Origin: CAWGMT01 sp963823675
GTDB taxonomy: Bacteria > Planctomycetota > Planctomycetia > Isosphaerales > Isosphaeraceae
Length of the DNA stretch: 64,000 nt
Reading direction: 5' to 3'
Assembly (NCBI GenBank): GCA_963823675.1
Contig: CAWGMT010000009.1
Span: 124,001-188,000, forward strand
Part shown: one piece after another, positions 1-8,890 of the stretch
Numbering within the stretch: the stretch's first letter is position 1
Layout of the letters: each line of letters opens with the position of its first letter
Translations under genes and position numbers: made by a program
The notes under the pieces: generated by a model
What the model was told of the DNA's origin: nothing
Databases searched by the model: none
What the model saw: the letters and a program-made list of their open reading frames with translations, nothing else

Positions 1-1
1 C

Positions 2-3000
2 GGGCCGCAGATCGCCATTCAGGCCTACGAGAACATCCAGTTGACAAACGTTGACGTGGCGACCTTCACCTCGTCAAGCCCGTTCGACACCGCGTCCGAT
101 TTCCTCGCGACGATCAACTGGGGAGACGGCTCACCGGTTACCGCCGGCGCGGTCTACGAAGACGCCGCGGGCGTCTTCCACGTCGAGGGCAGCCACAACT
201 ACCCGGATCCGGGCACCTTCTTTGTCGACGTGACGATCGGCGAGGGCGACCCGGCCATCCAGCTCGTCATCAACGACGCGGCGGTCGTGACCGTCTCGCC
301 CGTGCCGCTGCTGGTCCAACCCGTGCCGATCACGGCCACCGAGGGGATCACGCTGCCCAACGCCCAGAACGTGCTCGACGGCACGGTCGTGGCGACCTTC
401 CTCGACCTCGGCCAGGCCGACTTGCTCTCCAATTACACGGCCACGATCGACTGGGGCAACGGCCAGGTCACCCCGGGCACGATCCTTGCGGACGGCCCGA
501 ACTTCGCGGTCGTGGCTCCGGCCGACCCGTTGATCCTTTACGCGGAAGCCGGCACCTACACGGTCACGGTCTCGGTCACCGACAAGCAAGCCGTGGGCGG
601 GGGCTTCTTCACGGCCTACGCCTTCAGCACGGCGACCGTCAAGGATGCTCCCCTGACGGCCGATCCGATCCAGCCGGTCGTGACGGCGTTCCAGCAGACC
701 CCGCTGGTCGCGGTCGAGGTCGCGAAGTTCACCGACGGCAACCCGATGGCGCCCCTCTCCGACTTCACGGCCACGATTGACTGGGGCGACGGCACGCCCC
801 AATCGGCCGGCAGCTTCATCCAGCCGGGCGGCGTCGGCACGGCGTTCTACGTCACGGGCAACCACACGTACGCCAACCCGACCAACCCGCCGAACGTGCC
901 GTACACGATCACCGTGTACATCAAGGACACCGACGGCGCGACCTTGACCACGACGACCAAGGCCGACGTCCAGGCCTCGACCATCATCGGCACCTCGGTG
1001 ACGCTCAACGGGGTGGAGGGCCAGCCATTGGGCAGCGTCGTCGTCGCCTACTTCAGCGACACCGGCATTCCCGGCCCGCTTTCCAGCTACTCGGCCATGA
1101 TCGACTGGGGTACCGGCCTGCCCGGGTCCTCGACGTTCGGCCAGATCGTGCCCTTGGGCGGCAACAACTTCGAGGTCCTGGGTTCGTACACCTACCCCGA
1201 GGAGAACATCGCCCCGAACCTGCCGTACTCCGTCACCGTCACGATCGACCACAACGGCCAACTGGCGACCACCGTGGTCAGCCACGCCAATATCGCCGAC
1301 GCCCCGCTCCTGGGCGTGGCCGTTCCGGTCGTTGGGGTCGAGGGGACCGCGGTCACGGGGACGGTCGCCTTCTTCACCGACACCGACCCCAACGGCACGG
1401 TGACCGACTACACCGCGACGATCAACTGGGGCGACGGCACCCAGTCGGGCGGCACGATCATGGCCAGCGGCGCGGGCTTCATCGTCACGGCGATCGACCC
1501 GGTCTCCGGGACCGGCCACGTCTACAAGCAAAATGGCGATTACACGTTCAGCGTCACCGTCAAGGACGTCGGCGGAGCGAGCTTCACGGCGTTCCAGACG
1601 GCGACCATCGCCGACGCGCCGCTCACGTCAAGCGGCGTGACCCTGGGCGTCAACCCGGTGATCTACGAATGGCCGGCGTTCAGCGGCGTGGTGGCCACCT
1701 TCACCGACGCCAACCCGTTCGGCCAGGCGCCCCCGGTGGGCACCAGCGACTACATCGCCAGCATCAACTGGGGCGACGGTAACACGTCGATCGGCACGAT
1801 CACGCAGATCGCGACCGCGCCCGGCGCTCCCACGCAGTTCCAGGTCAGCGGCACCAACCTCTATGAAGAGGGAATCTGGAACGTGAGCGTCGTGATCAAG
1901 GACAATGGCGGATCCACCACGGTCGCCTTCTCCACGATCACGATCACCGACTCGCCGCTCACGGCCGGCCCACCGGTGCCGATCACCGCGATCGAGGGCA
2001 ATCCGTTTACCGCCCAGGTCGCGACGTTCACCGACGCCGACGCCTTGGGTGTCATCAGCGATTACTCCTCCACGATCAACTGGGGCGACGGCAGCACCTC
2101 GGCCGGCATCATCGGCCAGCTCGCCAACGGCACCTTCACGGTGACCGGCACGCACACCTACGCGGAGGAGACCCCCCCCGGCTTGCCCAATACGGTGACT
2201 GTGACGATCAAGGACATCGGCGGGGCCACCACTTCGGTCACCACCATGGCGACCGTCGCCGACGCCAAGCTGACATCGCAGGGCGCCGTGATCCAGGGTG
2301 TCGAGGGCATCTCGACCGGCAACGTGCTGATCGCGACGTTCACCGACGCCAACCCGATGTCCACCCTCTCCGATTTCACCACCGGCAACGGCTCGATCAC
2401 AGTCAACTGGGGCGACGGCACGCCGCTCTACACCGTGCCCCCGGCAAATATCACATCGGTCGGCTCGCCAACCGGCGTGACGTACCAGGTCTACGCCGCC
2501 CACACCTACGCCGAGACGGGCGACTACCAGATCACCACGACGATCAACGACACGGGCGGCTCGGCCACCGTGGCGAATGGCGTGGCGCATATCGCCGACG
2601 CGCCGCTCACCACAACGGGCCTCACGCAACCAACCGTCACCACCGACGAGGCGGTGATCTTCCCGATTCCGGAATTCGCCACTCCGCTCTTCACCGGTTA
2701 TGTCGCCGAGTTCAACGACACCAACCCCATGGGGACCGTCAGCGACTTCAAGGCGACGATCGACTGGGGCGACGGCAGCCCGCGTTCGACCGGGACGATC
2801 TCGCAGCCAGGTCTCCCCGGCACGCCATTCTTCGTCACCGGCTCCCACACCTACGCGACGTCGGGAGTCAACGGCGGCGTCGGCCACTACACGATCACGG
2901 TCTACATCACCGACGAGGATGGCTCCACGCTCACCGTGTCCAACACGGCGAATGTCACGGACAACCCGATCCAGGTCGCGGGAATTCTCAACCCGGCGAG

Positions 3001-4030
3001 CGACAGCGGGAAGAGCTCGAGCGACTTTATCACGAACGTCACGCAGCCGAATTTCTATGGGACCGCGCTTGCGACGCTTCCCGGCGGAACGCAGGTCCCC
3101 GAGCCCTACGCCAACGTGACTCTGTTCGCCAACGGCGTACAGGTCGGTCATACCGAGGCCGGCAGCGATGGATCCTGGTCGATCACCGCGAACAAGCTGG
3201 CCCAGGGAGATTACGCGATCACCGCCCAGGCGACCGATCAATTCGGCCAGACGACCTCGCCGCTCAAGACCCTGGTGACGAATCTGGTAGTCGATACCGC
3301 CCCGCCGGTGATCACCAGTCTCAGCTTCGACCGCTTCGACGGGACGTTGACCGTCACCTTCCAGGACAACCTGAGTGGGATGGATTTGAGGAGCATCACC
3401 AACTCTTCGTTCTATCACATCTCGGCGACGCCGCTCTCGACCAAGGTGCACCCGCCCAAGCTCATCTTGCCCACCAGCATCAGCTACACGCCGGGCCCCC
3501 TGCCCAGCGATCCCGTGGTGGTCTACGTGGTCTTCAACAAGGGCCACTCGATGCGTGGCGGCAAATACGAGGTGCTCATCAACTCGGGTACCGGCGATAA
3601 CGGGATCCAGGACGTCGCGGGCAACGCCCTGGACGGCAACTACTTCGGGACCTTCCCGTCGGGCGATGGCCTGGCGGGCGGCAACTTCGTGGCCACGATC
3701 GACACGTTCCACAACGTCGTTTACGCGGGCGTGCCGATCCTGGACGGTTACGTTCCACCGGCCAAGGGCGTCGATCCCCCAGCGGGTTCGTCGAAGAGCG
3801 GGACCACCAAGAAGCTCGTGACTACCACTCACAACACGGCGACCGCCAAGGCCGTGGCGAGCCGCCAGGTTGCGAGTACCTCGGTTCACGACAAGGCACT
3901 GCTGGCGCTCATCGCCGAGCTCAAGCCGTCGCGGCTGGCGGCAATCGAGGCGACCATCGCCAAGACCGACCCGTCGCACTTCGCGCAGATCAAGGCGGCC
4001 ATCTCCTTGATGCACACGAAAAAGAGCTAG
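2..4030 (+). CDS. Giant PKD-like repeat surface protein (5' end outside window)
   Basis: The frame is open from the first bases of the window, so the N-terminus is missing. About 1,340 residues are visible. Nine tandem units of roughly 100-125 residues each carry a variant of a (I/V)(D/N)WG(D/N)G motif, read as INWGDGSPV, IDWGNGQV, IDWGDGTPQ and so on, followed by a YAE/YP..G strand and a closing T(V/I) strand with DAPL-type linkers. This is a PKD/Ig-like beta-sandwich pattern. After the ninth unit come an Ig-like module (about residues 1000-1090) and a final module beginning near VVDTAPPV. The basic, Ala-rich C-terminal tail has no dockerin, PEP-CTERM or membrane anchor. A secreted or cell-surface structural or adhesive role is inferred from architecture only; no catalytic motif was seen. 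Confidence 0.8.
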   Translation, partial: GPQIAIQAYENIQLTNVDVATFTSSSPFDTASDFLATINWGDGSPVTAGAVYEDAAGVFHVEGSHNYPDPGTFFVDVTIGEGDPAIQLVINDAAVVTVSPVPLLVQPVPITATEGITLPNAQNVLDGTVVATFLDLGQADLLSNYTATIDWGNGQVTPGTILADGPNFAVVAPADPLILYAEAGTYTVTVSVTDKQAVGGGFFTAYAFSTATVKDAPLTADPIQPVVTAFQQTPLVAVEVAKFTDGNPMAPLSDFTATIDWGDGTPQSAGSFIQPGGVGTAFYVTGNHTYANPTNPPNVPYTITVYIKDTDGATLTTTTKADVQASTIIGTSVTLNGVEGQPLGSVVVAYFSDTGIPGPLSSYSAMIDWGTGLPGSSTFGQIVPLGGNNFEVLGSYTYPEENIAPNLPYSVTVTIDHNGQLATTVVSHANIADAPLLGVAVPVVGVEGTAVTGTVAFFTDTDPNGTVTDYTATINWGDGTQSGGTIMASGAGFIVTAIDPVSGTGHVYKQNGDYTFSVTVKDVGGASFTAFQTATIADAPLTSSGVTLGVNPVIYEWPAFSGVVATFTDANPFGQAPPVGTSDYIASINWGDGNTSIGTITQIATAPGAPTQFQVSGTNLYEEGIWNVSVVIKDNGGSTTVAFSTITITDSPLTAGPPVPITAIEGNPFTAQVATFTDADALGVISDYSSTINWGDGSTSAGIIGQLANGTFTVTGTHTYAEETPPGLPNTVTVTIKDIGGATTSVTTMATVADAKLTSQGAVIQGVEGISTGNVLIATFTDANPMSTLSDFTTGNGSITVNWGDGTPLYTVPPANITSVGSPTGVTYQVYAAHTYAETGDYQITTTINDTGGSATVANGVAHIADAPLTTTGLTQPTVTTDEAVIFPIPEFATPLFTGYVAEFNDTNPMGTVSDFKATIDWGDGSPRSTGTISQPGLPGTPFFVTGSHTYATSGVNGGVGHYTITVYITDEDGSTLTVSNTANVTDNPIQVAGILNPASDSGKSSSDFITNVTQPNFYGTALATLPGGTQVPEPYANVTLFANGVQVGHTEAGSDGSWSITANKLAQGDYAITAQATDQFGQTTSPLKTLVTNLVVDTAPPVITSLSFDRFDGTLTVTFQDNLSGMDLRSITNSSFYHISATPLSTKVHPPKLILPTSISYTPGPLPSDPVVVYVVFNKGHSMRGGKYEVLINSGTGDNGIQDVAGNALDGNYFGTFPSGDGLAGGNFVATIDTFHNVVYAGVPILDGYVPPAKGVDPPAGSSKSGTTKKLVTTTHNTATAKAVASRQVASTSVHDKALLALIAELKPSRLAAIEATIAKTDPSHFAQIKAAISLMHTKKS

Positions 4031-4088
4031 CCGCCAAGCGGCGCTCCCGTCAAAACGAACTCCCGGCACCGACCAGGAAATCTGCTAG

Positions 4089-4124
4089 CGCTCGGGGCAA
4101 ATGCTGCGGCATTCGCCCCGAGCG
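4089..4124. terminator. Hairpin terminator between convergent genes
   Basis: A 16-base stem (left arm CGCTCGGGGCAAATGC, right arm GCATTCGCCCCGAGCG, one mismatch) closes on a 4-base loop and is followed by TTT. It lies between the end of the repeat-protein gene and the end of the oppositely oriented hicAB module, so it could stop transcription from both sides. Confidence 0.7.
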
Positions 4125-4152
4125 TTTCGCTTGGCCCGCTTCATATATGTAC

Positions 4153-4377
4153 CTACGTCCGGATGCTCTGGTAGATCGCGGGGCGATAACGCGGCTTCGG
4201 GATCCGCCTGCCCGCGGCGTGCGCCGTCTCGATCCAGGCCGCCTTGGCTTTCTCGAGCTCTACGAGCGCCTCCGCCGGCGTGCGGCCAAACGCTGAGCAG
4301 TAGCGCAGGTCGGGGATGTCGGCGATATAACCGTCGTCCTCCTGGCTGTGGAAAATGTTGATGTGATAGTCTTTCAT
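4153..4377 (-). CDS. hicB: HicB-like antitoxin, module 1
   Basis: The 74-residue protein has the partial RNase-H-like fold of short HicB antitoxins: an N-terminal strand (YHINIFHSQEDDGYIADIPD), then the LRYCSAFG and TPAEALVELEKAK segment, then a short tail. It would bind and neutralise the HicA mRNA interferase. There is no C-terminal HTH or RHH extension, so it does not look like a DNA-binding HicB. Its ATG overlaps the TGA of the uninterrupted upstream hicA frame (ATGA), which is the usual translational coupling. Because that toxin frame now contains a stop, this antitoxin may have lost its partner. Confidence 0.8.
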   Translation of the reverse strand: MKDYHINIFHSQEDDGYIADIPDLRYCSAFGRTPAEALVELEKAKAAWIETAHAAGRRIPKPRYRPAIYQSIRT

Positions 4378-4628
4378 GGTTCGTCCCCGAGGGTTAGGTT
4401 GTTTTCCCCCACGATTCGGAGGAATTACCGGACTTGGTACGGCTTGGCCTTGCCGTCTACCTCCTGCAGATTCAAGGGCTCTGGAACGTCGTCATGGATC
4501 AGAATGTGATGGCTGCCGCTGGTTCGCGCGAGTTGGAAACCGAATGCTCGTGCAAGCTGGAGGAAGTCATGGAACGGCAGATTCTTGTGACCGTTCAGCG
4601 CTTTTCGGAACAGTTTCCGGGGGTTCAT
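4374..4628 (-). pseudogene. hicA: HicA-like toxin, module 1, interrupted by an in-frame TAA
   Basis: HicA is a small dsRBD-fold mRNA interferase. The first 67 residues read through the catalytic GSHHILIHDD region (GSH histidine) to KAKPYQVR, where TAA at 4425-4427 ends the protein. The same frame continues without shift as FLRIVGENNLTLGDEP and stops at a TGA overlapping the hicB ATG. That tail looks like a normal HicA C-terminus, and family proteins usually have Gln after the VR, so one CAA to TAA change explains the stop. The uninterrupted length is 84 residues, typical for HicA. The lesion is nonsense, not frameshift. A base-calling error cannot be excluded. Confidence 0.75.
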
Positions 4629-4788
4629 AACGATTTTGACCAGGTACCCTGCGCGACCAGCCCGAGTCTAGCAAGGACTAGGTGCAACTTCTAAGATTAT
4701 CCAGTCGAGCAACTATTCGAGCAACGTCTCCCTCTCGAACGCCGCCGCCTTGAGAGAACTCGCCTGAGCCACTACCAGCGCCGTGACA

Positions 4789-5718
4789 TCACCGCCCGGT
4801 TTTCTTCAGTAACTGATCCACCTCTTTCCACAGCGCCCGGCAGGCTTTCTGCTCGTCTTCGGCAAGTTGATTCACGGCCTCATCGGCGCGGATGCCGTCC
4901 AGGTCGGAGTCCTCCGTCCAGTGCTTGAGGGTTTGCCCGATCCGGGCCTTGGCCGCTGGCACGTCACTTTCCGCTTGTTTGGCCCAGTAAGCCAGGGCAG
5001 CCTTGAGCCATTCGAGGGCCTGACGGCGCCAGCGGGCCTTGGCCTGGTCGTCTAGAGGTGGATTGTCGAAGCCGTAGCCGTCGGCTGCCAGCGCTGCCGA
5101 GCAGGCGGCGTTATAGCGGTTATGAGCCATCATGACGTCGGCCAGCTTCGGATCGGTAGCGAAGAAGGCGAACCAATGTGCTGCCGAGGCCGCGAAGAAC
5201 TGTCGGTCATAGTAGTGCGCCGGCAGACTCCTCCCTTCAGACGAAAGCCGAAAGATCCTCGGAATCGGGACACCCACCTTCGAGAGCTGGCGGTAACGGT
5301 TCGTCGCGACGTCGATCGCCCGGCCAGTTGTTTCTTCATCGTGCGCCTGCTCGCCGACGCGCCCGAGAGCCGTGACCGCTTCCTCGGGTCGCTGCGCCAT
5401 GACGATCATTTCGAAGAAGACGGCCCGGTTGGAGCTGATGGGTGGCGTCGTGTCGAATGGCCTCTCGGAATGCGGCAATCGCTCCCGGTAAGTCCCGCGA
5501 TTCGGCAAGGGTTGTGCCCAGGCCGTATCGGGCTTCGATCGACTGTTCGGGGTCGAGTCGGATCGCCTCGCGGTACGAGGCGATCGCCCCCGGAAGGTCG
5601 CCTGTCGCTCTGCGGACGCTGCCGAGATAGACGTGCGGTGCCGCTTTACCTTCGCGTCGGCCACTCTCGCCAAGTCGAATCGCCTCCAGGTATGCCCCGA
5701 TCGCCCCGGATAGATCAC
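4789..5718 (-). CDS. C-terminal part of kinase-TPR gene (frame piece 4)
   Basis: Only the part from about 5445 down to 4789 looks genuine. It begins near SSNRAVFFEMIVMAQRPEEA and continues through a helical, TPR-like region to QLLKKTGR. It carries segments such as HNRYNAACSAALAADGYG and RWRRQALEWLKAALAYW, which are common at the C-terminal end of planctomycete TPR-kinases. The preceding TPR piece ends its good sequence with FREAIRHD near 5445, so the two join through a small indel there. Residues encoded upstream of about 5450 in this frame are antisense-like filler. It is the end of the gene that starts at 8782. Confidence 0.6.
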   Translation of the reverse strand: MIYPGRSGHTWRRFDLARVADAKVKRHRTSISAASAERQATFRGRSPRTARRSDSTPNSRSKPDTAWAQPLPNRGTYRERLPHSERPFDTTPPISSNRAVFFEMIVMAQRPEEAVTALGRVGEQAHDEETTGRAIDVATNRYRQLSKVGVPIPRIFRLSSEGRSLPAHYYDRQFFAASAAHWFAFFATDPKLADVMMAHNRYNAACSAALAADGYGFDNPPLDDQAKARWRRQALEWLKAALAYWAKQAESDVPAAKARIGQTLKHWTEDSDLDGIRADEAVNQLAEDEQKACRALWKEVDQLLKKTGR

Positions 5719-6724
5719 CCGATTCGGCGAGCGCGGTGCCCAGCGCGATTTGACCGCGCTCAGAGTCGAAAAGGTCGTAGGGGAAAAAGTATAGCCCCAA
5801 ATCTATTTTGACGCACTCAGAAAATAAACTTTCCTGCAAGATTGCCTCTTGGTGTTCCTCATCGAGCGCGACTGGGTCGGCTCGTTGTCCTTGGAGGCCG
5901 GCTTCGTCAGGAACGGCCGCTCTAACGCGGGTCGATGGTTGTAATTGGTTTCGCGCGGCAGATTGGGCACGGATGGCCGCGCGCAACTCCGCAATCTGAC
6001 CCTTCCGGTCACCGCAACGTTCCAGCAACCAGGCCAGATTGTAATGCAATTCCTCGTCTGAGGGATTAACTCGGATCGCCGCACCGTAGGCCGCAATGGA
6101 GCCCGGCAAGTCGCCTTGGTGAAGCAGCATCAGACCTAGCGATTTATGGTTGCTGGGGTCCTTCGGTTCGATCCGGGCTGCCTCGCGCACTTCTGCGATC
6201 GCGCCCGACCGATCGTCGGCCAGTACCCATAAAAACCTGCCAAGCTCGCAGTGGTCGGAGGCGTTGTTGGGTTCACGCCTGAGCCGATCGCGCAAAGGAG
6301 CGATTTTGCGTTCTGCCACGGATATGGCCTCACGCACCCTGCCGCTCTTCCGAAGCAACCTCAGTAAATCAATCATGAACAAGCCGTCGTTTTTCGGATT
6401 GCGCCGAACCAGTTCGCGGTCGAGCGCCAAGGCCTCGTCGTCCCGGCCTTGCTGCTGCAGCACCTGGGCCAGATCCCAACCCGAATCCGGGCGGAGGGCG
6501 CGGGCCACCGTATAGTAGCGGATCGCCTCGTCTAGCTTGCGCGGCTGGGCCCGGTTCAGCAGCGTTGCGAGCTCAAAGTTCGTCCAGGCATCGGCCGGGT
6601 ACCGAATCACGGCCGCCCGGAGGACCGCGATAGCACCTGCTTCGTCCTCGGCCTTGGTAAGGATTCGTGCGAGCAGCAGGGCCGTTGACGGGCCAAACTC
6701 GATGACCTCGGCCTGATTCGCCAT
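5336..6724 (-). CDS. TPR region of kinase-TPR gene (frame piece 3)
   Basis: Repeated units of about 34 residues (for example PGAIASYREAIRLDPEQSI and PGAIAAFREAIRHD) identify TPRs, a protein-protein interaction scaffold. At least seven units are visible, with a non-TPR stretch near the middle containing the hydrophobic LYFFPYDLFDSERG segment. The first good residues (ANQAEVIEFGPSTALLLARIL) continue directly from the end of the kinase-hinge piece near 6725, where the frame changes by an indel. A second change near 5445 leads into the C-terminal piece. It is best read as part of one long cytoplasmic or membrane-tethered signalling protein. Confidence 0.65.
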   Translation of the reverse strand: MANQAEVIEFGPSTALLLARILTKAEDEAGAIAVLRAAVIRYPADAWTNFELATLLNRAQPRKLDEAIRYYTVARALRPDSGWDLAQVLQQQGRDDEALALDRELVRRNPKNDGLFMIDLLRLLRKSGRVREAISVAERKIAPLRDRLRREPNNASDHCELGRFLWVLADDRSGAIAEVREAARIEPKDPSNHKSLGLMLLHQGDLPGSIAAYGAAIRVNPSDEELHYNLAWLLERCGDRKGQIAELRAAIRAQSAARNQLQPSTRVRAAVPDEAGLQGQRADPVALDEEHQEAILQESLFSECVKIDLGLYFFPYDLFDSERGQIALGTALAESGDLSGAIGAYLEAIRLGESGRREGKAAPHVYLGSVRRATGDLPGAIASYREAIRLDPEQSIEARYGLGTTLAESRDLPGAIAAFREAIRHDATHQLQPGRLLRNDRHGAATRGSGHGSRARRRAGAR

Positions 6725-8075
6725 CGCGCAGGACTTGACGGTGCGGTTTCAGGTCGGACTGCTCCAGCAGAGCCCGCAACCGGTTGCGCTCCTGGTCAGG
6801 GTCTAGCCCCTTGACGAGCTCCAGGAGTCTGTGCAATCCAAGGAGCGTCTGTTTTTTCTGGGACTCGTCCCCAAATGGGATGGCGTCGTGGCGGGAAACG
6901 AGCCAGCGGTCGAGGCCGCCGACCACCTCGCGGACGAACGCGTCGGGGCGGGATGCCAAATGCGCGATCGCGTCCTTGACCGCTGTAGTCTCCAGGTCCA
7001 GCTCATAGCGCTCGAATGCTTCGGCGAAGCGTCGATCCAAGTTGGGCGAGTTGTTCTCCACTGAAGTCTCGGTCACGGACAGCTCGTCGATGAGCTTCCG
7101 GTCGCGCTCGGCCCGTTTCTGGTCATCGGCGATCTTCGCGCGGAGTGCGGCCAGGCGGCGGCCGGGCTCGGAGGCGGCCAGGGTGCCGAGGGAGCCGCGC
7201 GCCTCGTCGGCCGCGTCTAGCACCGTCTCCCAGCGATCTGAGTTTGCGCCATCCTTCGCGGCTTGATCGCGGAGCGTCTGGATCCGGGCCAGCGTCGTCT
7301 CCACCTTCGCAAGCTGGGCCTGCCATAGCTGGCTCTGCCACGCCGCTGCCACGCCGCCCAAGGTCACGAGGGCCAGGATCGACGCGGCGAGCGCGACTGT
7401 CAGCAGCCGCCGCTTTCGCTCCTCATCGGCGCGTGCGTTGGCCTCCACGCGTGCCAGCTCGGCGTTGCGCAGCCGCTCTTGCACGCCGGTCAGGTAGGCC
7501 GTCATTTGCGTGGCGACCTGCCCGGCCTGCCGCGGCCGGTCGTCCCGCTCGGAAGCCAGGCAGTCCTTGGCCAGGGCGATCAGATCGGGATCGGCGCCGG
7601 AGGTGTCCAACCGGCCGAACGCCTCGGCCAGGTCGCCTCGCGCGGCCTTGCGCTGGGTCTCGCCCACCGTGCGCCCGGTGAAGGCTGGCTCGCCGGTCAG
7701 GATCTCACACAGGATGGCCCCCAGGCCGAACACGTCGGCCCGCTCGTCAACCAACTCGACCTCGCCTCGCGCCTGCTCGGGGGCCATGTAGCCGGGCGTG
7801 CCGAGGATCGAGCCCGCCTGCGAGGCGTCCCCGTCCGCCCGCGCCGTGCGGATGACACTCAACACTGGCTCGGGCTCGTTGCGTTGTGGGGGCTGGTCAT
7901 CGACCGCTCCCCCGCTTGGCAAGACCTTGGCCAGGCCCCAATCCATCACCTGAACTTCGCCGAAGCTGCCCACCATCACGTTCGAGGGCTTGAGGTCGCG
8001 GTGGATCACACCGCGGGCGTGGGCGTACGCCATGGTCTGGGCGACGGACTCGAATATCGCTAGGAAGCGGGGCAA
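6573..8075 (-). CDS. Ser/Thr protein kinase C-lobe, transmembrane segment and hinge (frame piece 2)
   Basis: The piece opens in the kinase helix before the catalytic loop (PRFLAIFESVAQTMAYAHARG). It then shows HRDLKPSN, MDWGLAKVL (DWG replacing DFG, common in planctomycete kinases) and the APEQARGE activation/P+1 region, so the C-lobe is complete. A hydrophobic segment (LTVALAASILALVTLGGVAAAW, about residues 217-238) follows, then a charged helical region. The genuine sequence ends near 6725, after LLEQSDLKPHRQVLRD, where the TPR piece takes over in another frame. The N-lobe is in the next piece upstream. Catalysis needs both pieces, so this copy is non-functional as read. Confidence 0.75.
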   Translation of the reverse strand: MPRFLAIFESVAQTMAYAHARGVIHRDLKPSNVMVGSFGEVQVMDWGLAKVLPSGGAVDDQPPQRNEPEPVLSVIRTARADGDASQAGSILGTPGYMAPEQARGEVELVDERADVFGLGAILCEILTGEPAFTGRTVGETQRKAARGDLAEAFGRLDTSGADPDLIALAKDCLASERDDRPRQAGQVATQMTAYLTGVQERLRNAELARVEANARADEERKRRLLTVALAASILALVTLGGVAAAWQSQLWQAQLAKVETTLARIQTLRDQAAKDGANSDRWETVLDAADEARGSLGTLAASEPGRRLAALRAKIADDQKRAERDRKLIDELSVTETSVENNSPNLDRRFAEAFERYELDLETTAVKDAIAHLASRPDAFVREVVGGLDRWLVSRHDAIPFGDESQKKQTLLGLHRLLELVKGLDPDQERNRLRALLEQSDLKPHRQVLRDGESGRGHRVWPVNGPAARTNPYQGRGRSRCYRGPPGGRDSVPGRCLDEL

Positions 8076-8782
8076 GGTCGCCGGCAGACGGCTGTTGTAG
8101 GAGGGGGCTCCGTCCCCCGATCGCCTAGACGCGCACTTTCGGCGAGCTCGGATCGCCGGACGGAGCCGGCTGCTACAGACGGTGGTGCCGCGGGCGACCG
8201 CTTGGCCAGCAAACTCGCCAAGGTGCGGCCCTTGACGAGTTTCATGCTGAAGAAAGGCCGGCGATCGGCGAAGCTTCCCAGCTCGTAGACCGGCACGATG
8301 CCCGGATGCTGCAACTGACCGCCGATCTGCGCCTCCTCGATGAACCGGCGGATCAGCTCGGGCTTGTCGCGGTGGGCTTCGAGCAGGACCTTGATGGCCA
8401 GGTCGCGGCCGAGGTCGGGGTCTCGGCCCTTGAGGACGGCCCCCATCCCGCCGCGGGCGATCTCGCCGAGAAACTGGTAGCGGCTCGAGCGGCCTTCGGT
8501 ACCGGGCATCTCGGGCGAGGCGGGCCGGACCACGGGCGACGCGTCGTCGCGGGGATCGGTGTCACGCAGGAGGACCTGAGGGACGCCCCCGATCGACTCG
8601 GCCAGCGAGGCCAGGACGCTGGTCCGGCCCGGCTCGAACGAGACGCTGACCTCGTGAGAAACCACGTCGGGACCATCGCCGGCCAGCGCGTTGCGGAGCA
8701 GGCAGCGGGGGCAGATCGCATCGGGGGCGTTGGCGGGAAGGTCCACACCGCAGGACGGGCAGCGACGGGGGTTGTCACTCAT
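8060..8782 (-). CDS. Zinc ribbon and kinase N-lobe (frame piece 1)
   Basis: The start ATG is at 8782. Residues 8-30 form a zinc ribbon (CPSCG...CPRC). The kinase N-lobe follows, with the glycine loop (LGEIARGGMGAV), the VAIK-type lysine (LAIKVLLEAH) and a helix-C glutamate (FIEEAQIGGQLQHPG). The good sequence runs to LASLLAKRSPAAPP; the remaining residues are translated from an inserted REP-like element and the frame ends. Removing the 91 bases between two CAGACGG repeats and one T restores a natural junction, AGDLPRFLAIFES. The gene lies downstream of an ECF sigma factor on the same strand, a typical planctomycete pairing. Confidence 0.8.
   Translation of the reverse strand: MSDNPRRCPSCGVDLPANAPDAICPRCLLRNALAGDGPDVVSHEVSVSFEPGRTSVLASLAESIGGVPQVLLRDTDPRDDASPVVRPASPEMPGTEGRSSRYQFLGEIARGGMGAVLKGRDPDLGRDLAIKVLLEAHRDKPELIRRFIEEAQIGGQLQHPGIVPVYELGSFADRRPFFSMKLVKGRTLASLLAKRSPAAPPSVAAGSVRRSELAESARLGDRGTEPPPTTAVCRRPCPAS
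8085..8182. repeat. REP-like inverted pair inserted in the kinase gene
   Basis: Two 27-base palindromic units in opposite orientation lie at 8096-8122 (TGTAGGAGG...GGCTCCGTCC...CGATC) and 8151-8177 (its near reverse complement). CAGACGG occurs on both sides (8085-8091 and 8176-8182), which looks like a 7-base target duplication. The same unit pair in the opposite order occurs at 52317-52392. Confidence 0.75.
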
Positions 8783-8890
8783 GGGACGGCTCTCCGCCTC
8801 GAGAATCGATCGGTCGTAGCGTGCACTGTCTCATACTTACGGGAAATGCGGGAGGAGCTTACAGAAATCCGGGCGCATTTTTTGGGCCGT

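Noticed and set aside
131..1531. Long minus-strand frame of 466 codons opposite the PKD-repeat gene
   Set aside because: Arg/Gly/Asp-rich filler with no domain; a mirror of the high-GC coding strand.
1628..4069. 813-codon minus-strand frame
   Set aside because: Same antisense effect; composition is implausible and the repeat structure follows the plus-strand gene.
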